Origin: Chaunax sp. Z400
Lineage: Eukaryota > Chordata > Actinopteri > Lophiiformes > Chaunacidae
Reading direction: 5' to 3'
Assembly: GCA_037577475.1 (NCBI GenBank)
Contig: CM075193.1
Coordinates: 5,964,685-6,028,684, forward strand
Length of the DNA: 64,000 nt
Positions 1 to 12,397 of the stretch are shown here, one piece after another; position 1 is the first letter of the stretch; the number at the start of each line of letters is the position of its first letter. A program made the position numbers and the translations under genes. Below the pieces are notes generated by a model. The model worked only from the letters and a program-made list of their open reading frames with translations. It did no database searches and had not been told where the DNA came from.

Positions 1-357
1 GAGAAACCTCACAAATCAGTCATTGCTAAAACAGTTCCATAAAGTTCAGATTTATTCTAGACGGGTTCAGGTTGTCAGGATAAGAGCTTGAGCAGAATTA
101 CTCTTATTCTCATTTTTATTCTCATTCTCATTCCTATTACTTTTAAAGGAGATGTTTTTTGGTGGAGCAATGTAGTATACTATGTACTGTGGCTCTAAAA
201 AACCATTACAAGTATTGATCTTTTTTTAACGTATTAATATTTGATTTAATATTTATTTTACAGTAGCTATAAACAGCTCAGTTTTACTGTCATGTGCCGA
301 CAGCCTCATACTATATGTCTCACGCATGAAACTCCATACATGCATGTTTTAACACAC
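1..357 (-). other. cdh23: cdh23 intron 3' of the EC5/EC6 exon (partial)
   Basis: AT-rich intronic sequence after the donor at 357. The donor reads gtgtgt on the transcript strand. I see no exon, repeat family or RNA gene here. The intron continues beyond the left edge of the window, so its length is unknown. Confidence 0.8.
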
Positions 358-595
358 CCTGACTCGCGCCACTGGCTGGACAGCTTGTTCGTTCTCTCTC
401 AGCGAGCCCACGTATGCCTCCTTCTGGAACAGCGGTGCATTGTCATTAACATCCAGCACATTGACACGGATCCTCCCCGTCGTCTCCTCCCCGCCGCCAT
501 CCTTCGCCAGCACAGTCAGTGTAAATCTGCGCATCAACTCATAGTCCAGACCGGCGCGCAGAATGACCCAGCCTGTCTCATCATCCAATGAAAAC
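358..595 (-). CDS. cdh23: cdh23 exon: end of EC5 and start of EC6
   Basis: Coding exon of cadherin-23, 238 nt: one leading base that completes a codon split with the previous exon, then 79 codons. It begins FSLDDETGW after a ttcag acceptor and ends ARVR before a gtgtgt donor, in phase 0. It carries the EC5 calcium-binding motifs LDYE, the AKDGGG form of the AxDxG motif, and the linker LDVNDNAPLF. The EC6 N-terminal glutamate lies in LRENEQ. The order and spacing match vertebrate CDH23 EC5/EC6 as I remember it. These rigid calcium-dependent repeats sit on the extracellular face of stereocilia in the tip link. The donor lacks the consensus a/g at +3 and g at +5. Gene identity is very secure. 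The exon ends come from splice dinucleotides plus reading frame. Confidence 0.95.
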
Positions 596-1420
596 CTGAA
601 AGGGACAAGCAAGTGAAATTACAGGCAAGCTGGAGGCGGCTTGTTATGACCAGATCTTTTTTCTCAATATACTAAAATTATTTTATTGCAATCACACTAT
701 ATATACTAAAATGTTAATTATGCAAGATTTACAATTCTCAAAAGCATAACCCAACTGCACTGTTTGTACATTATAAAAACATATTAAAGATTCATGTTAG
801 GAAAAGAAATAATCAGAGATATTGTTTTAAATATGTTATGGAGAAGATGGCTTAAAATCATCTTTCCATGGACGACTGAAAAAAATCAATTTTGTAGAGA
901 AATGAAAATATTGAAAGGCACAACTACTTATTATGGTTAGTATGTGTAAAGTTTGGTGATGCTGGTGAGTACAGTTTGCGAGATGGACAGTCAGACGGAT
1001 GGCGTAGTAGACCCCACCTGTCGTTTCTATGTTGATATATATTGTTATAATTAGAAAATGTTCTCATGCCATCTGTTATTGTCATTTTCGCAGCAATACA
1101 CTTATAAAGAAAATAAGTTTTCTAACCAAATGCGTCTAATGACAAAATAAACAGAGCAGAAACACAGATAAATGATGCTCAGCGAGGGAAACAGAAACTA
1201 AAACAGTAGGAAGCCACACTCGTTGTGTTGTTGTGCTGCTGAAGGTGATTATTGAGTGTGTTTTTCTGTGTGTGTGATCCTAGAGGTCTGTGGACTGAAG
1301 AGAGCAGGTGTAAAGAAAAACTCATCACTGAAGTTCAGCTGTCTCTGGCAGACACTGTACTACTGTTCACAAGTGGCCTCATAAATGAACAGTTTATGTG
1401 GCTGTGTGGACTGTTTGAGT

Positions 1421-1482
<62 letters not shown>

Positions 1483-1493
1483 CCGTATCTTAC
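596..1493 (-). other. cdh23: cdh23 intron (898 nt) within EC5
   Basis: Intron splitting EC5. Its donor on the transcript strand is gtaaga and its acceptor is ttcag. The only notable content is the (GT)29 microsatellite close to the donor; the rest is AT-rich and I see nothing else in it. Confidence 0.85.
1423..1480. repeat. (GT)29 microsatellite next to a splice donor
   Basis: Perfect dinucleotide run, 58 bp. On the cdh23 transcript strand it reads (CA)29 and begins at intron position +14, directly after the donor of the short EC5 exon. Confidence 0.97.
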
Positions 1494-1558
1494 TGGTCTG
1501 GCTCGTCACTGAAGTAGTAACGCACAATCCCAAATGTGCCTGCATCCCCGTCTGTAGC
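1494..1558 (-). CDS. cdh23: cdh23 short exon: early EC5
   Basis: A 65-nt exon encoding 21 full codons (ATDGDAGTFG at the start, YYFSDEPD at the end) plus two bases, CA, of a split codon. The acceptor is gtccag and the donor is gtaaga. Joined to the 595-358 exon, the split codon becomes CAG (Gln), giving PDQFSL. Human CDH23, as I recall it, has Arg at this position (PDRFSL). ATDGDAG is the DxD calcium motif of EC5; the human form is ATDNDAG, so one non-ligand residue differs. The exon was too short to stand out as an open reading frame and was placed from the phase gap between its neighbours, which it fills exactly. A (CA)29 run follows the donor. Confidence 0.93.
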
Positions 1559-1948
1559 CTGGACACAAAAGGCAGGAATAAAAGAGTTTAATTTTACAAT
1601 CATGTTTACATCCTTGTAAAGTTTTATAGAACATTCAGCTTCTGTTGTCTGTCAGTTTGGTTTCTCGTCCCGATTTTGTTCTTTTCATTTCTCTACTTTG
1701 GGTTTTTCCACACATACCTGTTAAATATTTCATTCTCTCTCAAAATTAATTCACAAAAGTATTTCCAAGCGGAAAAGTAAAAAAACTTTTTAGTGTGTGA
1801 TTTTGTTTGGCTGCCTTTTTCAAATGTTGTTGTCAAAACCAAAGGGTGTATTGTTAGTTACCACAGGCACGTGCAAAGTGATATGACATGGATCGCGACA
1901 AGTGAAATTACATTGTGATATTAGAGACTAATATATGCTTATTTTAGA

Positions 1949-1952
<4 letters not shown>

Positions 1953-1982
<30 letters not shown>
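1953..1982. repeat. (GT)n microsatellite
   Basis: Dinucleotide run of 15 units within an intron, with no nearby splice site. Confidence 0.95.
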
Positions 1983-1985
<3 letters not shown>

Positions 1986-4300
1986 TGAGAGTTAACTACA
2001 ATGTTTGTGATGACATGATGCATATAAACTCATTTGTCAGTGACTTGAGATTTGCTCAGTTTTATAAATTTCTAACTGCAACATCTGTCTGTGTCTCTTT
2101 ATTTTAAAACATGCGAACCACGCTTCACTTCGAGGTGTTGATTGGATTGGAACCACATGACCCATCACTGCCATAACAAAGCATGTTTTGCAGATAAAAG
2201 GGGTCTTGAAGAAACACAACATAAAGAGCAACACTTTCAGAAATCTTGTTTCTTATGAAATGTCACATTAACACAATCTGTCTCTATAAGCACACACAGC
2301 ATATGTGCACACATGCACCTATGTGCACATACAGTACAGGGTGTTATGTCAGCGCTGATGGATTTGGCTGCAGAGGCTGTTGTAATAGAGTTTCACTTCA
2401 GTGGCTCTGCAGTCAGTTAAAGGGCCAAACTCAAACGCGTCTACAGCCTGATCTGGCAACCCTGATGCTGCTGGTCACTGTGATGCAGTGATGCCCTGAT
2501 ACCGACCCTATTATGTAGTGTACATGTGCGTAGAGCACAGGCTTCTGTTCATGTGGCTGTTATTTATGATATGTGAGAGAGTGAGTGTGTCCAGTAAGTC
2601 TGATGTGAAGGTATTTACACAAGAAATTGGGTAATACTGAACTCTGATCTTAGCTATGAATAAAAGTGTACACATTTAAATCTGATACCTGCCATTTACA
2701 CTGACTGTATTTATTGTTATGTGTGTGAGTGCCCGATCGGATGCCCCTCACATATGGAGCAACGACTGCGCTCAACGAGCTTTTTCTCCCTTTTCAAAAA
2801 ATGACACCACGCCGTTTAGCCAAGCCCATAAATTCCCAGAGCTTCCATCACATCACCCTGGATGGCGAAACGATGTTTCTCTTTAATATCCGAATCGTCC
2901 TCGCTTTGTTGTTAAGAGCACTGAAGCACATCCAGCTGAAAAAGTAGAGAGTGGGATGCTAAATACACGCGAGGTGTTTGGGACTCCAGTCAGGTTCTTA
3001 TATTAACCTTTGAGTTTTCATCTCGATGACCTCATCATTTAATGTCACTCAACTGCTTCTCCTTCTCTCTCTCTTTGCTTTCCGACCCAACCCTCCCGCT
3101 CCCTCCTCCTCTATCTTTCCCTTCTTCTTTTCCGTCTTTGCCTCACATCCCAAGCTCCGCCTCCATCTCCACTGTTTCCTCTCTCCTCTACATATCTCCC
3201 TTCATACACTCTTCCCCTCTTGATGCCTCCCTCCCCCCTCCTTTGCGCCCTCTCTGCCGGGTGAGTGACAGGCCCATAAGTGCTCCAATGATAGAGGTAG
3301 GGGTGTTAGCTTGACAGCTATCGCGGCTGTGACAGGAGCCAGACTCAGACTGGAAGCTAATACTGCCTCTGCTTTTGCGGTTGCATGGCCCCTCATGCCA
3401 TAAAAAGAGACAAACAGAGAGAGAGAGAGGGAGACCCCCCTCCCCCATCATTCACCGACCCACTCCCTTTATCCCACTAAACAATCACCATGACTGTACG
3501 GAGCAGTCACTTTGCCAACTGCTTGTCAAAGACTTTCAACTTTAGACATGGAAGGCCTGCAGCAGATGGACGGCAGAGATTTGCTTGTAAAGGGATTTAT
3601 AACTTTACAGCATGAGTCAAAATCCTTGACACCAGGGTATTATGCATTTGCCCCCTATTGCCATGGTAGCTTAAACTTTTTTTTTTGGTTGGGGAATAGG
3701 AGATGATGGAAGAGTTGGCGAGGTGGGTTGCAAAGGGAGAGCATGAGTGTAAGACTTAATGAGGAAGGAAATGACATGGAAATAAAGCTGGGCTGACTAT
3801 TAACCTCAGTGACAATTGGAACAAGTACTTAAGTACTGCAGTAGTCACAGGGATAAATAGTTTCCATGCTGAGGAATGTATGGAAATTCTTCTTAAGGAT
3901 CCTCCAAAGTAAATGAAAGTATTTACAAAAATCCAAAGAAGTGGAGGGCGTGCATTGCCTTTGACTCAGATAGTATAAAAACCTATGGGATTAATTATTC
4001 TCTTACTGTCCAGTTGCCCAGAGATCATACACAGTAGTGTTGTAGATCAAAACTGAAAATCTCCTCTGTGTTGAGGAGCTGGGCAGTGAGGTATCAGAGT
4101 TCTGATCAAAATCCAAACTTAGTTGTTGAGGAGTTTCTGCACAAAGAGTCAGTTCGCTGCTGATTGTCAATACAGACTCTGCAGACCTTTGGGTCCTCAG
4201 GCAGTAAATACAAAAGAGAAATTAGTTCTCAGTTGACCAGCTTGGTTAAATGATGTGTTTCTTATATTCAGAAGGGCAAAGCCAGCAGGCAAACACGACT

Positions 4301-4324
4301 GTGTGTGTGTGTGTGTGTGTGTGT
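4301..4324. repeat. (GT)12 microsatellite
   Basis: Perfect dinucleotide run, intronic. Confidence 0.95.
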
Positions 4325-4612
4325 ACCTATGCACTCATTTGTGTGACTGCATGCCTGTTAATGGAAGTGTGACATTATGCGTGTGATGATTGGATGCATA
4401 CACTGTTTCTGAATGTAAAGAATGGAGTGCATGTGGGTGCGAGTGAAAGGGATTTACATGGACAGAGATGCACTGTGTTTCCAGGTACATTCAGTCTTGG
4501 GCTAAAGGTGCACCCAGTAATTTACAGTATAAACTCCTATCATCCCATTCAGTCAATCTCAAGAGGAAGTGGAAATGAGAGCCTCTCCTCATGGGCGACA
4601 GAAAGACAAGGG

Positions 4613-4614
<2 letters not shown>

Positions 4615-4644
<30 letters not shown>
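4615..4644. repeat. (GT)15 microsatellite
   Basis: Perfect dinucleotide run about 290 bp after the run at 4301, intronic. Confidence 0.95.
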
Positions 4645-4647
<3 letters not shown>

Positions 4648-4942
4648 CTGGGGTTTGCTTGAAAGGTGTACAGGAGCAGATTATCAGCACAGCTATCTCA
4701 CGGACACTGAGGGAGGTTAAAGACAGTCTTTTCTATCTTGAGTGAGCTGGAATTTGAATTGATTGGCTTCTAAAATTGCTTTTTCTGCAGGAGCTTTGAG
4801 AGGCGTGGAAAAGGAAACCAATTACTGGCTGTCAAAGCCTGCTGTCAAAATAGAGATGACCCCTCGTCCAAACACAGACAACCTCTTGTGTCTCAGCGAT
4901 GCGCACCTAAACACAATCGCAGAAAAACATACATACATCCAT

Positions 4943-4944
<2 letters not shown>

Positions 4945-5020
<76 letters not shown>
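4945..5020. repeat. (AC)n microsatellite, 76 bp
   Basis: Long perfect AC run preceded by a short imperfect catacatac stretch. It is intronic. The His/Thr-rich or Cys/Val-rich open frames across it are artefacts of the repeat. Confidence 0.97.
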
Positions 5021-5023
<3 letters not shown>

Positions 5024-6650
5024 CCACCACCAGCACCACCAACTGCAGTGAAGATGTCCAGTTTCTGACAATCACTGCTGGTGAGACGATGATGAAGACA
5101 CAGTTGTCTGGCTTCGTCAGCTTTGGTTGCTCAGCCTTTAACTGAACTGAAACAGACGGCTGATGGATTCTAACATACACAAACCTCAGTAGGGTAAAGG
5201 ATCAATAAGTTTGATTAGTTAGCCAGGCTAGACTGTATCTGATATACTATATAGAGATATTTAATAACCCCTCTGGCCCTGGATTCTCTGCTGCTATGGG
5301 ATGGAGACGGGGATGTCAGAGTAAAAAGGGGGATAGCCCCTCCAATTTGCCTACTGCCAAAAGATACCCTCTTAATTACACAGTGTGAGAGAGGACAGGT
5401 GAAATATAGCGTTTTACTTCATGAAAACTTTCTTGTGACCCTTCCCTCTCTTCTCAGTGACCATCGCGGTCTCCGTTTCACAGAGGATCTGCCATGGGAC
5501 TGTGCAGAGCCTCTCTGCTTGTCTGAACAATTCTCCAGAGTGAGACTAAGAGCAGAGAGGCAACATGGAAAAAAACACAGAAACTCCGTAGAGCTGCGGA
5601 GAGATACATCAAACTAATGATTACATATCTTAAACAGCCTCTTCCTCAATACCCCTGTGACTAACTAATGAGGAAATGTACATATTCCCCTTAATTTTCC
5701 TTTCTGACAGATGCATGTGCAGCCAGAGCTGTGGGAAATGTGGGAAATGACAAAACTCAAACCTCTTCAGCAGAGACAAGATGCAAAATGCTTCGCCTAC
5801 TTTGATCAAACAAAGACCAACAGTATTTTCCGCCATTCCCCCAGCTGTGACCTAGTGCACCTGCGGGGGCTGATGGGAGATGTGTTTGTTTTTACTGAGG
5901 ACACTTTAGGGTAATGGCCATGACGAGCGTACATTTACGACTGCTTTATTTCTCTAAAACATTAACGAGCAGGTGGGGGTGCTCACAGCGACTGCTGCCT
6001 GCCGACAGGATTGAATTTCTATTATCTCCTGAGAACCCAGAAACCAGCGAAACAGAGAGACGCAACTTTAACACTGTTTTTTAGACAATGTATACTTACA
6101 CTGTGACAGCCTGTGAGATAAATTGTACTGTTTTAGCATGCATACTCAACCACTACATAATGATTAAAACCACATGTGAACCACTGGGGAAAAAAACTGT
6201 TACCTCTGGAAAAGGGAAGACAAGAGCGGGAGAGAGGTGGAGAGGGAAAGAAAGAGGACTGCATTGTGGGCATAAGCTGGAGACAGTTTGAGCTGCCAGT
6301 GAAAAGGCTTAATGCAGAGCTTCGGTGGCTGGCAGCTTCACTTCGCCGACAGGCCTTGGTCCTCCCCCTCTCTTTTTCTGTCTCTGTTCTCGATGATGTA
6401 GGAATGAGATTAGCACAGGCAAAGGCAGAATGTAGAGAATGATAACGAGTGCAGAGTATACTACAGAGGTACACTACATATGGGCAGAGCAAAAAGAAAG
6501 CGTGTATGGATATACAGCATATATACAGTTCTGGTATCTAAGGATATGTGTGGAGGGAGCAGGGCTGCAGTGAAGATGTAACACAATCACAGTAGACACT
6601 GGAAAAATGCCAAAAATGTCTTGGTATATCTTCTCAGGTGTAATATTGTT

Positions 6651-6838
6651 CATTCATTCATTCAGTTTTCTGTTTACAGTGGTGGTAGGAAGCCGGAGAA
6701 CCCGGAGGGAACCCACGCAGACATGGGGAGAACATGCAAACTCCACACAGAAAAGTTCCAGGTCCTCAGGTGGATTTGAACCCAGGACCTTTTTGCTGTG
6801 AGACAACAGCGCTACCCACTATGCCACCATGCTGCCCT
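6651..6838 (-). mobile_element. tRNA-headed SINE, 5' part, truncated
   Basis: On the minus strand this begins ggcagcatggtggcatagtg and has an RNA polymerase III A box, tggcatagtgg (6816-6826), and a B box, ggttcaaatcc (6772-6782), one base off consensus. The expected body follows, ending near tgaatgaatgaatg. I recognise it from memory as a very common teleost repeat with a tRNA-like head. Here it is cut off before its L2-like tail. A piece of that tail family lies at 38776-38883. Confidence 0.75.
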
Positions 6839-8962
6839 TATAATATTGTGTTTTTATATCATTGAAATTAATGTAAATAAATGTAAATTAAAATTTAGAC
6901 AATAATGTACCTGAATATCTTTCACCTTGGGTTTTTGATTTTTTTCTATTTTCATACATTTTATGAAACAAACAAACAAAGAAAGAAAAAAAAAATCTTG
7001 AAAATTATCTCTATTTTCCCCCCTAAAATAAGGTTAAATCTATTTCAGTTTGCAATTAATCATTGTGACAATTAGCAATAGACTATACAATAACAACAAT
7101 TATACTTGCAGAACAACACAAAGTTCTACATTTAAAAAAAAAAAAAGGTAGGCTGAAACTACAGATTACCCTGCATAAAAATAATTAGCTGCAAGTGTAT
7201 TTGTTTTATCTGTAATCACAGCTTCTGGCTATTCAGAGAAATTGTTTTAAATGTTGCAAATCAGTAAAGTTAATTCTTTTGTCACATTGTCTGAATGTAA
7301 CGGATGTATGGATTAACAGATGAACTGATGGAAACCATTCTATTAGCTCCCCTCCCCAACTCTCTTTCCATTTAAATCCGACAGTCTGAGGAAACCAACT
7401 CTCTGCAAGTTCATACTTTTATTACTCCTAGCTCCCGCCTGTTCGTCCTCTGCCCTGCATACCCATTCACACCCGGTCTCACAATGTCAGACCACACATG
7501 ATAAGGGTCCCATTATCACCAGTGACACTGTGTGAGCTGCCGCATACGGGAGAGAGCGGAGCCTCTCTCCTTATATTACAATAATGAATTATAATTACTG
7601 TTGTGACTGTTACCCTGTAATGCCTGTCTGAGCAGTAGAGCTACTGAAACATCCTCCACTCTAATTTATAACTTTCCGCAAGAAGCATTTATCATTGTGC
7701 CTTAGTCCTCAAACATGCAGCATCTGCAGAGTCCCATAATACCCACAGCTTAATACACACAGCATGCCTTTAGTATAAGATATAGAAGACCCTAATCTAA
7801 GAAGAATATTGCATAAGACATATTTTATAGGAGAAACCAAGCTAATAGAAGAAGGCGAGATGCAGGTAAACCGTACTTCTATATGCATATTAGACCTGCA
7901 TATATAGTCATCAAATATATAGGCTACATATCCTCTAAGGTAGAGCCTAATGGGCAATAAGAGCCACTGAGACTCTGATCAAAACAAAAACAGAGAAGGA
8001 ACCTAGTGAATCAATGCAACACCTGAAAACCATTAGCAATCTAATGGTAAATAGAAAAAGGGGAAAAACAACAATAACTGACAATAAATATGGAATGAAG
8101 GAGGCAAATTCTCTGAAACCCAAGGAAAGAAAATCAAAGTGATTTCACTGATCTGAGCAGCTGCTGGTGTCTAAAGTCTCCAAGGTAAGGAGGAGACAGG
8201 AAGAGAGAGCGAGGGAGAAAAAGACTCAGACAAAAGAGTAAATCACAATAAATATTTACAATGATAAGTAATGCTGCAGACCATAAATATTTAACAGTCA
8301 CTGCCTCCATGTATGTGTGCATACTGTATGTATGTGGTCCAATGTGAAGCCCGAGTGTCCACAGGGATGCCGCAGCGCGCACTGAGTAATGCATTGTCTA
8401 ACATCGTACACAAGCTTTGATCAGATGAGGAATGAATATTAACACAAACAAAGCATTTCAATTGCATTATCAGATTGCTTGTTTGGCACTTTCTAAAAAC
8501 AACTGGGAGCCAAAATGCATAATTTCAATTAGCATAGGTATAAAGTATTATACAAACATTAGCCAGATCCCCTTCAAATACGAACCAAGTGCATCACATT
8601 ATTTATATAGTGCACAAGTGGAGAAGCACTTTCATGGACAGGAAACAGAAGCTTCTAAAAAAACAACGGTATTCTGAGAGAAACTATTATCACTCGCACA
8701 AGTTACTGCAATAACTTAATGTGATAATCCTACCTGCTTTGGTTGGTACTAAAGACATGGACATTCATGGTCCATGAGGAATTGTGAGTATCCTCATTGA
8801 TAGAACACAAAGACAGCGCAGCAATGCCAACCTCCACTTTTACTAGACCTGTGTGAAACGTTAGCCGTGTGAGCAACAGCTTGAAATGGTAGTAAATGAA
8901 GAAGAAGCAGCCTTTTTTTTTAATCACACACATCTAGTCAAGAAAGCAAATAAGTGTATTAG

Positions 8963-9205
8963 GTGGTAAATGGACTGTACTATATAATGACTTTCTAGTC
9001 CCCTCAAAGCGCTTTACAACACAAGCCAGCATTCACCCGTTCACACACACATTCATACAGCAGTGGCAGAGGCCATGCAAGGTGGTAATCATTCACACAC
9101 CAATGGAACTGCCACTGGGAGCCAATTGGGGTTTTGTATATTGCCCAAGCACACTTCGACATATGGACTGCAGAGGCTGGGAATCGAACCACCGACCTTC
9201 TAAAA
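8963..9205 (-). mobile_element. tRNA-derived SINE-like repeat, 5' truncated
   Basis: The minus strand carries a perfect B box, ggttcgattcc (RC of 9180-9190). It is followed by a body containing the RC of caaagcgctttacaa and ending near gtccatttaccacc. I recognise this as a dispersed fish repeat. The A-box end is missing, replaced by unrelated sequence after about 9200. A second, more diverged copy with the A-box end lies at 61528-61690 in the same orientation. Confidence 0.7.
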
Positions 9206-10860
9206 AGCCTTTATTACACAAAATGTCAAATATTCCTTTATTTCTGGCGTTTTTTCTGTGGCCAGTTGTTTGCAATGAGAGCCGCATATTTACGCTACGC
9301 ATGTTTGAGGTTTTTTTCCTCGTCACTGTCACTTTTTACCCAGCCGTCCAATTACAGTGGAGGAGAGGCGGGACAAATACCAGCCCACATTGACCTGCAG
9401 GTCCGTCCTCTCTCCCTTCATCCAGAGCCAGGGCCAGAGCAAGTCCTCTACCTTGTGCTGCCATTTTTTACACTCAGTATTTGTTGATAAAACAAACCAT
9501 CTGCAAAATTAGGTACTTGCAACACAGATTACTTCCATGGATATTCCGTATCATTGCAACTAAAGCGCCTCAGCTGAAAAAAACGCTGCGTCTCCAAAGT
9601 GCTTTCAAGCGCTCCCAGCTGGACGTTTTCAGAACGAGCACCTGGCATTTTGAGCAGGGAAAAAAACCCACTTTGGTGGACACAGGCCCTAAGAATCAAG
9701 ACTTGCCCTCCTTTTCTTTGCTAAACCATAATTTAGCCACCATCTGCTGCACCTCACAGCCATCTGACAAGAGAGCACCAAGAGGCTAGTCTCAACCGAA
9801 CCATTTGGTTCTTTTGTGATGCCTTGAGTTGCTCACTGCACCAAGCAGACGGTATGATCTGCTGTAAGAGACTGAGCGAGACAGGCACACGGGGGATCAG
9901 GAAAATGGAAATGTGTCTGTTAAGTGAGCAAATCGAACAAAGCAGAAGTTCAGATTGCTCTAATTTAAAGTCAGACTAAAATGTGTTTGAGTGAAGTACA
10001 AATGTAGTGATCTATAATAACAGAACCAGTTGTTAGGGTTCTTGTGGTTCTTGACACATCATTTGTGCTTAAAAGTGGGGTGTTGGAGTGACGGGTGATG
10101 ACTTTCATTTGAACTGATAATGACTCAAGGTGTGGGTTGAAAAGTGTTCTAGCATGAGGCTGACTGTAATTAGGGCTTGATTTAAATTTCTGCTCTCTAT
10201 ACTATATACTAATATATGGAAAGAAACTGTTATTTATTTCAAGAAATATGGAATATTAATTATTAGTCAGTTCTCCACTTTCAGTCCCGTTTCTGCCTGA
10301 ACATTACGATCAGAGAACCAGCAGTTTTTGACAGATTTAACTTGATTCTGCGCTTCATTTTACATTTTGTAACTTGTTTATACAACACATGGATGCAATG
10401 TCCATTACAAAATAAATAACTCATTATTGACACAAACACAAGAGAGGCCGCCGCGGATTGTTTGATCAGACTGCAGCACATAAATAAACAGTGTCAGCGA
10501 TTTTCAGAGGATTACAGCCGCTGTAAGATAGTCTAAATTACTAATGAAGTAAATTATGACAAACCCAGATATGCAAACAAGTATGTGCAAACACACAAAC
10601 ACACATTTACATTACACAGCACATGGTAATCTTACAGGATAACAAATAGAACAAGCCTTCAGTGACTTTGTCTGGTTTTAGTCAGTGTGTTGACCTTGTG
10701 GAAGAGTCTTAAAGTTAGATGTTAAACAGTATATAATCATGTGTGTGTGTCTCTGTCTCTCTGTTTATTTCTGTGTCTCAGAATTAGAGCAAAGCTAGCT
10801 GATTGTTGAAAACATCTCTTTAATCTGTGTTTTGTCTCCAATGACATGTGAGAGCCACTG

Positions 10861-10861
<1 letters not shown>

Positions 10862-10933
<72 letters not shown>
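10862..10933. repeat. (TG)36 microsatellite
   Basis: Long perfect dinucleotide run, intronic, followed by two gtgagtgttt copies. Confidence 0.97.
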
Positions 10934-10935
<2 letters not shown>

Positions 10936-12238
10936 TGTTTGTGAGTGTTTGTGTAGGCCAGTGCTGAAAACCTCATCTTACATTGAATATATGTGGATGC
11001 CAATCCAGACCTCACATCTCATTCTATTTACAACCCATTCACTCTCTACAGCCAGCAATCAGGATTCCTCAGCGGGCCACAGGCACCAGCACGAACCAGA
11101 CATCAGCCAGACTTCTCAGGTATTAGACTGGCCCCTGCAATCTCCAATTCATGAGCATCCAGTCTATAAACACTATTGATTTTCACACTGTGCTTTTTGC
11201 ACTTGTGTCTAGTGGAATGTGAGCGTTCTGTCAGAGGAACTGGTAATGAATAATAATGCAGAGTTTTGGAGAGATGGTCTGAGGTTTTTTCAGGGGGGGG
11301 ATTTGATTAAAGTGGTGAATTTGGTCAGGTCCATAAATGAGAGTGAACTCTGCTGCATGGCGGGACTAAGATCAGGGAATTGATTTGCCTCAAAGGCACT
11401 TCAACTGTGAGAATCAAAACAGAGGCTAACAGAGCTGGGGGAAGTGAACAATAAAATATAACCTCTGGCAATAAATCTTCAATCATGTGCTTACTAGGTT
11501 ATTTTCAGGGGAGGTGGTCCTGACATTTTTTATTTTTGTCTTGTCTGACACCTGTAAAATTATTAAACCAATATGACAATATTTAAGATTCTCAGCTAAT
11601 AATGATGCAGTTTTAATTGTAAAGCAATAGTGTGTGTCAACAATGTGTGTTCAACTAGCAAATAATAGTACATGACACTTTATTTGAGGGTAATCACTTG
11701 AATCCTACCAAAATGAAAATCCTTAACCCATATGCAGGTACAGCATATACAGGTAAGAGGAACAACGTAGTGTCCATGTTGTTCTGACATTAAGACTTTA
11801 AAGCTCACGAACACATCAAACTTCTGTTTTTTTTATTTGCTGCTTTTTTTTTTTTGCGTTTTCTTGGATTAATTTCTTGATCCCCATTGGATTAGTTTAT
11901 CCTGTTGCTTTTTATTTTATTTTTTGTAATATTTTGTTATTTAAATTCCTTCATCAGCTCAGCCTCTGTCGTCTGCATCTGGATCGTATTCCTCGGGTTT
12001 CCTGTTTCTGTCTAAGCACAAGTGTTACAGTCTCAAGAGAATACTGGGAAACATGGGGTACCCAAACAAATCAGGATTTCATTCCAGTAAAACAAGCCTG
12101 GTAAAAGTCACAAGTAAAAGTCAGGTTTTATTGTAATCTGTTTGGAGTCCAAGGACATTGGAACTTTGGGAATAAATCAAGAATCCACTCTGTAAGAAAA
12201 TCACCACAGACCGGATAACCGTATCCTACGAGACTCAC

Positions 12239-12397
12239 CAGGATGCGGAGCAGTGAGGTACCAGGGGATGTGTTTTCAGGAAGGCTGATGTTGTAAAGTG
12301 GTTTGCTGAAGATGGGCCGGTTGTCATTCTCATTGATTAGCTCAATAAAAATACGAGCAAAACCCACATGGTCGGACATGGACTCATTGGCATAAAG
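12239..12397 (-). CDS. cdh23: cdh23 exon: end of EC4 and start of EC5
   Basis: Exon of 159 nt, 53 codons, phase 0 at both ends. It starts LYANESMSDHVGFA after ttcgcag and ends SLLRIL before gtgagt. It contains the EC4/EC5 linker INENDNRPIF, where the XDXNDN calcium motif has Glu in the first Asp position. It also holds the EC5 strand A sequence KPLYNISLPENTSPGTS with its calcium-binding PEN motif. These features and their order match human CDH23 EC4/EC5 from memory. The LYANES segment stands where canonical cadherin repeats have the DxD/AxDxG calcium motif. The loss of canonical residues there is shared with human CDH23 (LFANES), so it is a family feature and not damage. Confidence 0.96.

Larger units (their letters stand above)
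1559..12238 (-). other. cdh23: cdh23 intron (10.7 kb) within EC5
   Basis: Intron between the EC4/EC5 exon and the short EC5 exon. It holds several (GT/AC)n runs and two tRNA-headed SINE copies, at 6651-6838 and 8963-9205. A possible regulatory cluster lies at 3266-3335. No coding exon or other gene is recognisable; open frames here are low-complexity or chance. Confidence 0.8.
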
